Shown: one piece after another, positions 32,802 through 41,558 of the stretch
Layout of the letters: the number at the start of each line of letters is the position of its first letter
Numbering within the stretch: the first letter of the stretch is position 1
NCBI RefSeq assembly: GCF_026130545.1
Contig: NZ_JAMOIM010000037.1
Coordinates: 1 to 47,201 of the forward strand
Length of the DNA stretch: 47,201 nt
From: Lichenifustis flavocetrariae
Lineage (GTDB): Bacteria > Pseudomonadota > Alphaproteobacteria > Rhizobiales > Beijerinckiaceae
Direction: 5' to 3'
Position numbers and translations under genes: made by a program
The notes under the pieces: generated by a model
Databases searched by the model: none
What the model was told of the DNA's origin: nothing
The model's input: only the letters and a program-made list of their open reading frames with translations

Positions 32802-33014
32802 ATGTGTCTATGTGGCGCCCTTGGGGCCAGCGCGCGAAATCTACCCGAAGAAGTGCTCTCGGAGGTGCGGCGCTTCTTCAACCTCGACCTAAGGAGAATG
32901 ACAGGGGCTGGGATAGCCCGCTCCGACGCGTTTAAGCTGTTCGCTACGCTCGAAGGCGCGATCATGATGGCCAACGTTCCCGGCAGCCACGAGGTGTTCG
33001 ATGAAGCAACAGCC
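32793..33014 (+). pseudogene. TetR-family regulator, C-terminal fragment
   Basis: The frame reads NGRMCLCGALGASARNLPEE, VLSEVRRFFNLDLRRMTGAG, FKLFATLEGAIMMANVPGSH and FDEATA. It is a clear relative of residues ~93-165 of the TetR protein at 31110 (RMCLCGALG, LATLEGAILMASV, FDEATAALR). The DNA-binding half is gone; homology begins at the 3' end of the broken tRNA. Beyond FDEATA the frame continues to 33173 with unrelated sequence. Confidence 0.8.
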
Positions 33015-33199
33015 TGCCAAACAATCGTCGGCTGTTATCGGCTGCCAAAGGCCAAGAAAACGATTGGCACGGCATATCCCGGGTTTGAGAAGACGTCGAT
33101 GCCCTCACAAATGGATATCGCAAAGATGTTGAACGCGTGCACTTCGAAGAATCGTTTTGTCAAATACCCTTAGCCGGAAACCAGCAGATTTCGAGCGAC

Positions 33200-34180
33200 C
33201 TAATCTGCGCTCTCGTGTTCGTCAGCCTCGTTATGGATGTCGATCGATTCCAGGCGCGCATTCCGTCGAAGCACCTGCGGCGGCTGTCCGAAGGCGCGCA
33301 GGAACGCGCGACGCATGTGATCGCGATCGCTGAAGCCGGTCTGACGAGCCACCTCATCGATCGAATGACGGCTCTGCTCCATGAGGTTGCGCGCGCCCTC
33401 GACCCGAAGGTTCTCGATTGCCTTAGCCGGTGACTGGCCCGTCTCGGCGTGGAAGGCCCGACTGAATTGCCGGGGGCTGAGGTTCGCGGCGTCGGCTAGG
33501 TCTGGCACGCTGAGGGGCTTGTGCAGATTGTCCCGCGCATAAGCGAGCGCCGCTTGGATGCGATCCGACTTAGGCGTGAGCTCGAGCAGGGTCGAGAACT
33601 GCGTCTGCCCGCCGCCGCGGCGATGGTACACCACCAGCTTGCGTGCCACGGCCTTGGCGATATCGGGACCAAGGTCGTTCTCGATCAACGCCAGACCTAG
33701 GTCTACGCCGGCGGTCATGCCGGCCGAGGTCCAGATCGGTCCGTCGTTGATGAAGATGCGGTCCTCTTCCATCTGCGCCTTCGGATAGGTCCGCTGAAGG
33801 TCGCGCGCGTGCATCCAGTGCGTCGTGGCGCGCCGGCCGTCTAGTAGGCCCGCCTCGGCCAAGACGAAGGCGCCGGTGCAGACCGCTGCGATGCGTCGGT
33901 GGCGCTTGGGGGCGTCTCGCATGAATTCGATCAGCCCAGGCGTGGAGGGCGCGATCACGGTCGCCCCGCCCACCACCAGGGTATCGAAGGGCTTCTCAGT
34001 GAACTTCTCGGTCTCCAGCATCAGGCCGGCCGAAGTTTTGATCGGGCCGCCTTTTTCCGACACGTAGTGCAAGTCGTAGGGCATCGGGTCGACCATCGAA
34101 TTGGCGACTTCGAAGCCTGCGACGATAGCCAGAGCCATCAGCGAGTAGCCGGGATATATCAGAAATGCGATGTCGCGCAT
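33200..34180 (-). CDS. GlxA-type regulator (DJ-1/PfpI plus AraC domains)
   Basis: The 326-residue product is a paralogue of the one at 31771, with near-identical HTH units (NLSPRQFSRAFHAETGQSPA, HSIDEVARQTGFSDRDHMRR). Here the sensor domain keeps the cysteine elbow (AVCTGAFVLAEAGLLDG). It is divergent from the SDR at 34295, and the 114-base gap holds paired TGTC/GACA half-sites. The likely role is activation of the SDR/DJ-1 genes and perhaps the oxidoreductase cluster behind them. Confidence 0.9.
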   Translation of the reverse strand: MRDIAFLIYPGYSLMALAIVAGFEVANSMVDPMPYDLHYVSEKGGPIKTSAGLMLETEKFTEKPFDTLVVGGATVIAPSTPGLIEFMRDAPKRHRRIAAVCTGAFVLAEAGLLDGRRATTHWMHARDLQRTYPKAQMEEDRIFINDGPIWTSAGMTAGVDLGLALIENDLGPDIAKAVARKLVVYHRRGGGQTQFSTLLELTPKSDRIQAALAYARDNLHKPLSVPDLADAANLSPRQFSRAFHAETGQSPAKAIENLRVEGARNLMEQSRHSIDEVARQTGFSDRDHMRRAFLRAFGQPPQVLRRNARLESIDIHNEADEHESAD

Positions 34181-34186
34181 GACGTC

Positions 34187-34229
34187 TGTCCTGATGTCCT
34201 AAATCTCCGTGAATATGACATTTGAGACA
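34187..34229. promoter_or_regulatory. Paired TGTC/GACA half-sites between GlxA and SDR genes
   Basis: TGTC occurs at 34187-34190 and 34195-34198, and its complement GACA at 34217-34220 and 34226-34229. The result is two direct pairs facing each other. AraC-family dimers bind pairs of direct half-sites, so this layout suits two dimers controlling the divergent promoters. The half-sites are short, so chance cannot be excluded. Confidence 0.35.
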
Positions 34230-34294
34230 TAGGGGTGCAAGCCTATCTTCTGTCCATCGGCTCAATCCCGAGCCAATAAGGACGGAGAAATACG

Positions 34295-35092
34295 ATGAGC
34301 AGTCCCTCCCCCAAGGGCGTCGCCCTTATCACCGGGGCCTCTTCCGGCATCGGCGCCATCTACGCTGATCGCCTCGCCAAGCGCGGCTACGACCTGATCC
34401 TGGTCGCCCGCAACGAAGAGAAGTTGAAGGCCGCCGCTGAGCACCTCAGCGCCTCGACCGGCGTGAACGTCACCCCGCTCGCGGCCGATCTCGGCGATCG
34501 CGCCGGCATGGCCACGGTCGAAAAGGTCCTGCGCGACGACCCGAGCATCACCATGCTCGTCAATAACGCCGGGGTGGGTTCGGTCGCCTCGATCCTGCAG
34601 GCTGACGTCGACAAGATGGAGGCGATGATCGATGTGAACATCACAGCCCTAACCCGCCTGACCTACGCCGCCGCCCCGGCCTTCGTGGCCCGCGGCAAGG
34701 GCGCCATCATCAACATCTCCTCGGCCGTGGCCATCGCGGTGGAGAACCTGAACGGCGTCTACAGCGCCTCGAAGTCCTACGTGCTGAGCTTCGGCCATTC
34801 GCTGCAGAAGGACCTGGCCGAGAAGGGTGTGCGCATCCAGACGGTACTGCCCGCCGCCACCGCTACGGAGTTCTGGGACATCGCCGGCTATGCGCCGCAG
34901 AAGACGTCCGACTCGACCATGCGGGCGGACGACCTGGTCGACGCGGCCCTGGCCGGCTTCGACGCGGGTGAGATCGTCACCATCCCGGCCCTGCATGAGG
35001 CCGAGGCCTGGACCCAGTGGGAGCAAGAGCGCCGCGCTTTCGGCGCCAAGTTCCGCAACCCCAAACCCGCACCGCGATACCACGTCGCGTGA
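34295..35092 (+). CDS. SDR-family oxidoreductase, classical and complete
   Basis: The 265-residue product has TGASSGIG near residue 14, NNAG in MLVNNAGVGSVAS, Ser in INISSAVAIAVEN and an intact YSASK motif (GVYSASKSYVLSFGHSLQKD). GGACGGAG stands before ATG 34295. Proteins of this type act on small carbonyls or alcohols with NADP(H). It is the first gene after the GlxA regulator and is followed by a DJ-1/PfpI gene about 110 bases on. It may reduce reactive aldehydes. Confidence 0.9.
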   Translation: MSSPSPKGVALITGASSGIGAIYADRLAKRGYDLILVARNEEKLKAAAEHLSASTGVNVTPLAADLGDRAGMATVEKVLRDDPSITMLVNNAGVGSVASILQADVDKMEAMIDVNITALTRLTYAAAPAFVARGKGAIINISSAVAIAVENLNGVYSASKSYVLSFGHSLQKDLAEKGVRIQTVLPAATATEFWDIAGYAPQKTSDSTMRADDLVDAALAGFDAGEIVTIPALHEAEAWTQWEQERRAFGAKFRNPKPAPRYHVA

Positions 35093-35202
35093 CGGGTGAC
35101 TGACGGCGCCGCTGACCGGCGGCGCACCCCCGAAAGTGAAACCCGATGTTTTTCAGCAAAATCGGCGGCGCGATCGCGCACGCCTTAGGAAAGGTGATTC
35201 CC

Positions 35203-35997
35203 ATGTCCAAAGGTAAAGTTCTCGTCGTGATGTCCAGCGCCAATGCGCTCGACCTGAAGGACGGCAAGACCTACTCGACCGGCTACTACCTGAACGAGTT
35301 CGTCGTGCCTTACCGCAAGCTCATCGAGGTTGGCTATGAGCCGGTGATCGCCAACCCGAAGGGCGACCGTTCGGTGATGGACGTCAACTCCAACAACGCC
35401 ATGTTCTTCGGCGGCGACGACGCAGCCCGAGCCGATGCGCTCAAGTTCGCGGAAGGCCTAGCGGCGCTGGACCATCCCAAGACCCTGGCCTCCGTGGTTG
35501 ACGAAGGCACTCAGGGCTACGTCGGCCTGTTCATCCCAGGCGGCCACGCTCCAATGGCCGACCTGCTGAAGGACAAGAACCTCGGCAAGATCCTGACAAG
35601 TTTCCACGACACCGGCCGCCCGACCGGCATCGTCTGCCACGGCCCGATCGTGCTGTTGGCCGCTCTGCCCGACCCCGACGCCTTTATCGCCTCGATGATC
35701 GCCGGCGACGGCAAGGCGAGCTCGCTCAACGCCGGCTGGCCCTACGCCGGCTACCGCCTTACCGTATTCGCGACAGGCGAGGAGCAGGCGCTGGAAGGCC
35801 CGAGCGGGCTGGGCGGCAATGTCCAATACTACCCCGTCAACGCCCTGGCCGAAGCCGGCGCCCGCGTCGAGACTATCGCCAACTGGCACCCCAACGTGGT
35901 GGTCGACCGCGAGCTGATCACCGGCCAACAGCCGATGTCGGCCCCGGCCTTCGGCGACGCCCTGGTCGCCAAGCTGAACGAAAGCGCCAAGCATTAG
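35203..35997 (+). CDS. DJ-1/PfpI-family protein (Hsp31/glyoxalase III-like)
   Basis: The 264-residue product shows YVGLFIPGGHAPMADL with the acid/oxyanion region, and the nucleophile elbow in GIVCHGPIVLLAALP, with the catalytic Cys followed by His. Relatives act as cofactor-free glyoxalases, aldehyde-detoxifying enzymes or chaperones. ATG 35203 has AGGAAAGG about eight bases upstream; ATG 35146 would add 19 residues without a good site. Pairing with an SDR and an aldehyde-oxidoreductase set fits a role against reactive carbonyls. Confidence 0.85.
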   Translation: MSKGKVLVVMSSANALDLKDGKTYSTGYYLNEFVVPYRKLIEVGYEPVIANPKGDRSVMDVNSNNAMFFGGDDAARADALKFAEGLAALDHPKTLASVVDEGTQGYVGLFIPGGHAPMADLLKDKNLGKILTSFHDTGRPTGIVCHGPIVLLAALPDPDAFIASMIAGDGKASSLNAGWPYAGYRLTVFATGEEQALEGPSGLGGNVQYYPVNALAEAGARVETIANWHPNVVVDRELITGQQPMSAPAFGDALVAKLNESAKH

Positions 35998-36220
35998 CTC
36001 CGAGCAAGTCCCCTGGCTCCGGCCGGGGGAACAACGGCGCGTCTGCCCCGCCGCCTCGGCAGGCTGGCGAGGTTGTGTCCGAAATCGTCGTCTATTCGAC
36101 ATTTCTGACCCCGTGCCTCGCCCGTAAACTCACCCTGGTTGCGGCGGGAACAGCTCACGCCGTCGCTCGAGCAACTCGCCCGCCCAAGGTGCGACGCGCT
36201 CGTATTGAGGATCGTTTGGC
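35998..36220. other. Intergenic stretch before the oxidoreductase operon
   Basis: A GC-rich imperfect stem (CCCCTGGC / GGCCGGGG, 36011-36030) just after the DJ-1 stop codon may terminate transcription. The remainder should carry the promoter of the cytochrome gene, but no clear -35/-10 pair is visible. No gene is seen. Confidence 0.4.
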
Positions 36221-37576
36221 TTGGCGCGTGCAATCACATCATCCTTCGACGAGAAGCGGATAGCCGGGCGCCGTCTATGCAGGCGCCTGGTCGTCGGGGC
36301 GGTCGCCCTGGGACTTCTCGGTCTTGCGGGTTTTGCCGCCTTTGCGTGGCAGCCCGCGCTTCCTGAGATCGCGACTCCGGCGCCCTCGAGTTTCGCCCTG
36401 AATGTCGTTGCGCGGGGCGCGGTTTTGGCGGCGGCCGGATACTGCTCTAGCTGCCACACCGTGCCAGGTGGCCAACCCTTCGGCGGCGGCTACGCCATGA
36501 AGTCGGCTTTCGGGACGATCTACTCCACCAATATCTCGCCGGACCGGGAGACGGGTATCGGCGCCTGGTCGAAGGACGCATTCCGGCGGGCGATGCACGA
36601 GGGCGTGGCTCGCGACGGCTCACACCTCTTTCCGGCCTTCCCCTATGAACATTTCACCAAGATAAGCGACGATGACGTCGACGCGATCTACGCCTTCATC
36701 ATGTCGCAGAAGCCGGTCCACGCGTCGGCGCAGCCCAACGCGCTGATCCCGCCGCTCGGCATCCGCGCGCTGCAGGCCGGCTGGAAGCTGCTGTTCTTCC
36801 GGCCCGGGCGCTTCAAGCCCTCGGCCGACCACGACGCCCAGTGGAACAGAGGAGCATATCTGGCTGAGGCGCTCGACCACTGCTCGGCCTGCCACTCGCC
36901 GCGCAATCTGTTGGGCGCCGAGCGTGGAGGCGCCGCACGCTACAGCGGCGCGTACGTCGACGGCTGGTTTGCGCCGCCACTCACCGCCGCCAACCCCTCG
37001 CCCTCGCCTTGGACGTCGGACGAGTTGCACGCCTACCTGTTCCAGGGGATCGGCCAATTTCATGGCACGCCGGCCGGCCCTATGTCACCGGCGGCCCACA
37101 GCCTCTTCGTCCTGCCGCAGGCAGACCAGAATGCACTGGTGCGCTACATTGCCTCTATAGGGGGCGGCGACGCGCGCGCCGGGAGCGCCGCCGCGGCCAA
37201 GGGCTTGGCGCTGCAAATCAACGCCACCAGCGCGGGTCGCCAGACCGATCCTGACGCCCGGTTCTACGTCGCGGCTTGTGCGTCCTGCCACTACAACGGC
37301 ACGGGCGTGATCAACCCGGCTCGGCCGGACCTAGCCCTCAACAGCGCGGCCCATCTCTCCAGCCCAGATAATCTGATCCGCGTGATCCTCTTTGGGATCG
37401 ACACGCCGGAGGGCGCGCCGGGGCTGGTCATGCCGGCCTTCGGCAAGGGGTTCAGCGACGCCGACGTGGCCCGGCTCGCCGCCTACCTGCGGCGCACCCG
37501 CACCGATCAGCCGCCCTGGCCCAACCTTCAGAAGACCGTCGCCGACATCCGCGCGCAGGGGAAAGGGGTGGAATGA
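36221..37576 (+). CDS. Triheme cytochrome c subunit of a periplasmic dehydrogenase
   Basis: The 451-residue product has one N-terminal membrane anchor or signal ([20 protein letters not shown]) and three heme sites: C75-x-x-C78-H (YCSSCHT), C221-x-x-C-H (HCSACHS) and C353-x-x-C-H (ACASCHY). Methionine ligands are likely in [16 protein letters not shown] and [11 protein letters not shown]. This is the cytochrome subunit type of membrane-bound alcohol and aldehyde dehydrogenases, which passes electrons to ubiquinone or terminal oxidases. The start is TTG 36221, the only reasonable one ahead of the anchor. The stop is one base from the next ATG. Confidence 0.9.
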   Translation: MARAITSSFDEKRIAGRRLCRRLVVGAVALGLLGLAGFAAFAWQPALPEIATPAPSSFALNVVARGAVLAAAGYCSSCHTVPGGQPFGGGYAMKSAFGTIYSTNISPDRETGIGAWSKDAFRRAMHEGVARDGSHLFPAFPYEHFTKISDDDVDAIYAFIMSQKPVHASAQPNALIPPLGIRALQAGWKLLFFRPGRFKPSADHDAQWNRGAYLAEALDHCSACHSPRNLLGAERGGAARYSGAYVDGWFAPPLTAANPSPSPWTSDELHAYLFQGIGQFHGTPAGPMSPAAHSLFVLPQADQNALVRYIASIGGGDARAGSAAAAKGLALQINATSAGRQTDPDARFYVAACASCHYNGTGVINPARPDLALNSAAHLSSPDNLIRVILFGIDTPEGAPGLVMPAFGKGFSDADVARLAAYLRRTRTDQPPWPNLQKTVADIRAQGKGVE

Positions 37577-37577
37577 C

Positions 37578-38054
37578 ATGTCCACAAGCTTCTTAGTCAA
37601 CGGCCGTCCGGTCAGGACCGATGAGGAGGCCGACACGCCCCTGCTCTGGGTCCTACGTGATGAGATTGGCCTCAAGGGGACAAAATTCGGCTGCGGCATT
37701 GGCATGTGCGGCGCCTGCACGGTCCATGTCGGCGGCCGGCCAACACGGTCCTGCATTACCCCGATCAGTGCGATGGAGGGTGCCGAGGTCACCACGATCG
37801 AGGGGCTGGATCCTGCGGGCCAGCACCCGGTGCAGCAAGCATGGCGCGAGCTCCAGGTGCCGCAGTGCGGCTACTGCCAATCCGGACAAATCATGCAGGC
37901 GGCTGTCCTGCTGGAGGACTTCCCCAACCCGACCGACGCGGACATCGACGCGGTGATGACGGGCAACCTCTGCCGTTGCATGACCTATTCGCGCATCCGC
38001 GACGCAATCAAGGCCGCGGCCCGACTCACTGTCCAGGCGACGACCCATGACTAG
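37578..38054 (+). CDS. [2Fe-2S] subunit of a molybdenum aldehyde oxidoreductase (IorA/AldG-like)
   Basis: The 158-residue product is the standard small subunit of xanthine-oxidase-family enzymes. A plant-type cluster is ligated by C39, C44, C47 and C59 ([15 protein letters not shown]). A second helical-domain cluster is ligated by C97, C100, C132 and C134 ([13 protein letters not shown] and GNLCRCMTY). It carries electrons from the molybdenum centre to the cytochrome. It has no signal peptide and must be exported together with its Tat-bearing partner. It overlaps the next gene by 8 bases. Confidence 0.95.
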   Translation: MSTSFLVNGRPVRTDEEADTPLLWVLRDEIGLKGTKFGCGIGMCGACTVHVGGRPTRSCITPISAMEGAEVTTIEGLDPAGQHPVQQAWRELQVPQCGYCQSGQIMQAAVLLEDFPNPTDADIDAVMTGNLCRCMTYSRIRDAIKAAARLTVQATTHD

Positions 38055-40374
38055 GCTCTTGCGTCACGACGCCGGCATCGCGCTCTCCCGCCGGTCGTTC
38101 TTCGTCTCTACCTTAGCCGCGAGCGTGGTGTTCGGCTTCGGCCGCGCGGTGGCGGGCGAGGGCGGCTCCCAACCGGCCGCCCCCGCCCAGCTCGCGCCCC
38201 GACTGACCGGGTTCGAGCCGACGATCTGGTTCCGTATCGATCAGGGCGGCCTCATCTGGATCAACATCGCCAAGGCCGAGATGGGCCAACATATCGGCAC
38301 GGCGCTGGCCCGCATCCTGGCCGACGAGCTGGAGGCTGATTGGGACGCGGTGCGCCTCGTCAGCGTTGATACCGATCCCAAGTGGGGACCGATGGTTACG
38401 GGCGCCAGCACCTCAGTTTGGCAGACATATCCCGTCTTCAGCCGGGCCGGGGCTGCTGGGCGGATCGCGCTAATCGAGGCGGGGGCGGCGCTTCTTGGCG
38501 TATCGTCCAGCGCCTGCGTCGCCCGAAAGGGCCGCGTCGAGGCGGGCAGCCGTTCGATCGGCTATGGCGAAATCGTACAGCGAGGCGACTTGGCGCGACG
38601 GTTCAGCGCCGACGAACTGACGGCGCTGGCCATCAAGACGCCCGACAAGTGGACCTTGATCGGGCGTTCGGTGGACGCCTTGGACATCCCAGGCAAGACC
38701 CGGGGCGAGGCGATCTACGGGATCGACGCCGAAGTGGACGGCATGGTCTACGCCCGGCCGAAGCTGCCGCCGACCCGCTACGGTTCGACAGTTCTTTCGA
38801 TCGACGACACTGCCGCCCGCTCGGTGAAGGGATACCTCCGCAGCATCGCGCTCGAGGATCCGTCCGGTACGGTCCCCGGCTGGGTCATGGTGATCGCCAA
38901 GACCTATCCGGCCGCCATCCGCGCCACCGAGCTTGTGCAGGTGACGTGGCGGAGTGGCGAAACCGCCGCGGTGTCCGACCAGGATCTGCGCGACCATGCC
39001 CACGCACTAATCGCCGACAGGTCGGCCGGCGCGACCCTGGACACGGGCGGCGGCGACGTCGAGGCGGCCTATGCCAAGGCCACGACCCGGGTTGAAGCGA
39101 CCTACACGACCGCCGGCGTGCTCCATTTCCAACTCGAGCCCGTCAACGCGCTTGCCTTCCAGAAGGACGGGGTGTTCGAGATCCACACGGGCAATCAGGC
39201 GCAGAGCTTCATCCTGGCAGTCCTCGCCAAGGCCCTGCAGGTTCCGCCCGAGAAGATCGTCATGCGAACCTACCTCATCGGCGGGGGCTTCGGGCGCCGA
39301 TTGAACGGCGACTATTGCGTGCCGGCGGCCCTGACCGCCAAGGCATTGCAGGGCCCGGTCAAGATGGTGCTGACCCGCGAGGACGACTCCCTCCTCGATT
39401 CCATCCGATCGCCCACGGTGCAGACGCTGCGGCTGGGTTTCGACGCCGGGCGCACACCGGTTGCCATGGATCACGCCGCTGTCGCAGGGTGGCCGGTGTT
39501 GGCCATGGTGCCGCAGGGCCTGCTCAAGGGGACGAACGGCGTCCTCTACGATCCGTACTCGATTTCAGGCGCCGACCATTGGTACGACGTGGGCGTCCAG
39601 CGGGTTCGGGCGATCAACAACGACCTGGCTCAGAAGAGCTTTCGGCCGGGTTGGCTGAGGGCCGTCGCCCCTGGGTGGACCAACTGGGCCCTCGAATGCT
39701 TCATGGACGAGGCCGCCCACAGGATCGGGCAGGATCCGCTGGCCTTCCGCTTGGCCCGGCTAACGGGCCGAGGCATCAACGCGGGGTCGGCACCGAACGC
39801 GGTCGGCGGCGCGCATCGGCAGGCCAATGTGCTTCGTCGCGTCGCCGAGCGCGCCGGTTGGGGGCGGGCTTTGCCGACGGGCAGCGGACTCGGCCTGGCC
39901 AGCTCCTTCGGCCAGGAGCGCGACATGCCGACCTGGTGCGCCTGTGCCGCCGAGGTCGCGGTCGACCAGGCGACAGGGGTGGTCACCGTTCGCAAGCTTT
40001 GGGTCGAGATCGACGCCGGCGCGATCATCAACCCAGACGGCGCGCGCGCCCAGGCGGAAGGCGCCGTCCTCTGGGGCCTCAGCATGGCGCTCTATGAAGG
40101 GACGGACTTCGCCAACGGCCGCGTTCGCGACACCAACCTAGACAGCTATACGCCCCTTCGCATCAGCGACGTGCCTACGCTCGAAATCGCCTTCGTCGAG
40201 AGCACTGAGGCGCCCATGGGTCTGGGCGAGCCGCCGACCACGGTCATCGCGCCGGCGATCGGCAACGCGATCTTCGCGGCGACTGGCCTTCGCCTCCGCC
40301 ACCTCCCGATCCGCCCCGTCGACGTGCTCGACGCCAGGGCGAAGGCGTCGGCGGCTGCTGCCACCACGCCATAG
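38047..40374 (+). CDS. Molybdopterin-binding large subunit, xanthine dehydrogenase family (IorB/AldH-like), Tat-exported
   Basis: The 775-residue product starts with a twin-arginine signal ([21 protein letters not shown]15-R16). It has molybdopterin-cytosine-dinucleotide contacts in the [12 protein letters not shown] stretch and ends with [20 protein letters not shown], whose Glu is the catalytic base of the family. Such proteins oxidise aldehydes or N-heterocycles with water. With the triheme cytochrome before it, the set matches the three-subunit membrane-bound aldehyde dehydrogenases of acetic acid bacteria. Isoquinoline- or nicotinate-type hydroxylases are the main alternative. Confidence 0.9.
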   Translation: MTRLLRHDAGIALSRRSFFVSTLAASVVFGFGRAVAGEGGSQPAAPAQLAPRLTGFEPTIWFRIDQGGLIWINIAKAEMGQHIGTALARILADELEADWDAVRLVSVDTDPKWGPMVTGASTSVWQTYPVFSRAGAAGRIALIEAGAALLGVSSSACVARKGRVEAGSRSIGYGEIVQRGDLARRFSADELTALAIKTPDKWTLIGRSVDALDIPGKTRGEAIYGIDAEVDGMVYARPKLPPTRYGSTVLSIDDTAARSVKGYLRSIALEDPSGTVPGWVMVIAKTYPAAIRATELVQVTWRSGETAAVSDQDLRDHAHALIADRSAGATLDTGGGDVEAAYAKATTRVEATYTTAGVLHFQLEPVNALAFQKDGVFEIHTGNQAQSFILAVLAKALQVPPEKIVMRTYLIGGGFGRRLNGDYCVPAALTAKALQGPVKMVLTREDDSLLDSIRSPTVQTLRLGFDAGRTPVAMDHAAVAGWPVLAMVPQGLLKGTNGVLYDPYSISGADHWYDVGVQRVRAINNDLAQKSFRPGWLRAVAPGWTNWALECFMDEAAHRIGQDPLAFRLARLTGRGINAGSAPNAVGGAHRQANVLRRVAERAGWGRALPTGSGLGLASSFGQERDMPTWCACAAEVAVDQATGVVTVRKLWVEIDAGAIINPDGARAQAEGAVLWGLSMALYEGTDFANGRVRDTNLDSYTPLRISDVPTLEIAFVESTEAPMGLGEPPTTVIAPAIGNAIFAATGLRLRHLPIRPVDVLDARAKASAAAATTP

Positions 40375-40392
40375 CATCCAGGGAGACTGATG

Positions 40393-40851
40393 ATGCCCAC
40401 TTATGTCTGCTCCGTGCCGCCCAAGAGCCTGAGTGACGACCAGAAAGACCAGATCGCGGCGGCTATCGGCCGTCGCCACAGCGAAGCGACGGGCGCGCCC
40501 AGGTTCTTCGTTCAGGTCGTCATCCAGGAAAGCGATACGACGCGACGCTATCTCGGCGGCGAGCTGAGCGGCGCGCACATCTGGGTTCGGGGGGACATCC
40601 GCGCCGGCCGCTCCGAGTCGGTGCGAAGCGCACTCATGCTCGCCATCATGAAGGACGTCAGCGCCATCGCCGCCTTTCCTGAAGCGGCCATCTGGGTCTA
40701 TCTCTGCAACCTGGAGCCCACGGACATGGTCGAGTTCGGCCATGTGCTTCCGGTGCCTGGCGACGAGCAGGCGTGGTTTGAAGGCCTTCCGCCAGATTTG
40801 CAAACCTACCTCGCAGGTCTCAGCGCCAAGCGGGAGACCTTCCAGTTGTGA
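40393..40851 (+). CDS. Tautomerase-superfamily protein (Pro1 type)
   Basis: The 152-residue product starts MPTYVCSVPPKSLSDDQKDQ, so removal of Met leaves the N-terminal Pro1 general base of the 4-oxalocrotonate tautomerase superfamily. ATG 40393 is chosen for that reason; an ATG one codon upstream would bury the proline. The length of ~150 and the FVQVVIQES strand point to the cis-CaaD/MSAD-like groups rather than to short 4-OT. Members isomerise enols or hydrate and decarboxylate small unsaturated acids. It follows the molybdenum subunit by 18 bases, so it belongs to the operon. Confidence 0.85.
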   Translation: MPTYVCSVPPKSLSDDQKDQIAAAIGRRHSEATGAPRFFVQVVIQESDTTRRYLGGELSGAHIWVRGDIRAGRSESVRSALMLAIMKDVSAIAAFPEAAIWVYLCNLEPTDMVEFGHVLPVPGDEQAWFEGLPPDLQTYLAGLSAKRETFQL

Positions 40852-41073
40852 GGACCCTCGCGAGCGACCTTGCCCGTCTAGGCCGCGTCCCGCGGCGCGA
40901 TCAGCACCTCGGTCGGGGCCAGCTCGCGGCCTCGTCGGCCACGAGCTTCAGTTTCGCCAGCGGAGCCTCGCGCATGCTGTCGACCGGCACGTTGCACGCC
41001 TCGTCCATGTCGCAGAGCCCGTCCTTCCTCCCACGGCGGCCGCGCCGCCCTCAACCACGAACAGGAGCGCCCA
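40852..41073 (-). other. Intergenic stretch with a possible antisense relic
   Basis: No intact gene is seen. On the minus strand the reading DGLCDMDEACNVPVDSMREA, then PLAKLKLVADEAAS and, after a frame change, LAPTEVLIAPRDAA looks protein-like but matches no family I know. It may be the end of a gene lost from the opposite strand when the second tautomerase was joined on. Confidence 0.3.
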
Positions 41074-41457
41074 ATGCCCTTAGCTCGGATCGACCTCATC
41101 AGAGGAAAGTCAGAAAGCTATCGCCAGGCGATCGGCGAAGCGGTCTACCAGGCCCTGCTCTCGATCGGCGTCCCCGAGGATGATCGATTTCAGGTCATCC
41201 ACGAGCACGAGCCGGCCAATTTCATCTTCGCCAACTCCTACCTCGGCGTGCAGCACACGGACGATCTCGTCATCATCCAGATCACCTTCAACGAAGGTCG
41301 AACTACCGTGCAGAAGCAGGCCCTCTACAAGGCGATCGCCGAGGGGATCCACACTGCAACCGGCCTCGGAATCGGCGATGTCTTCATCAACCTGGTCGAA
41401 GTGAAGCGCGAGAACTGGTCGTTCGGAAACGGCGTGGCCCAATACGCTTCGACGTGA
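41074..41457 (+). CDS. Second tautomerase-superfamily protein (MSAD-like)
   Basis: The 127-residue product begins MPLARIDLIRGKSESYRQAI, again with proline right after Met. It resembles malonate semialdehyde decarboxylase-like tautomerases (LLSIGVPEDDRFQVIHEHEP, VFINLVEVKRENWSFGNG). It is quite different in sequence from the first tautomerase, so this is not a recent duplication. The arginines needed for carboxylate binding are plausible (R5, R73-like GRTTV), but I cannot assign a substrate. Confidence 0.85.
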   Translation: MPLARIDLIRGKSESYRQAIGEAVYQALLSIGVPEDDRFQVIHEHEPANFIFANSYLGVQHTDDLVIIQITFNEGRTTVQKQALYKAIAEGIHTATGLGIGDVFINLVEVKRENWSFGNGVAQYAST

Positions 41458-41558
41458 CCAGGCACCAGAACTTTCGTTCCGGAGACAGGCCCTTGACTGT
41501 GGGGTTTCCCCACAGATTACGAAGCAGACTTTGCGATCCACAGCGTCGGGGACATCCC

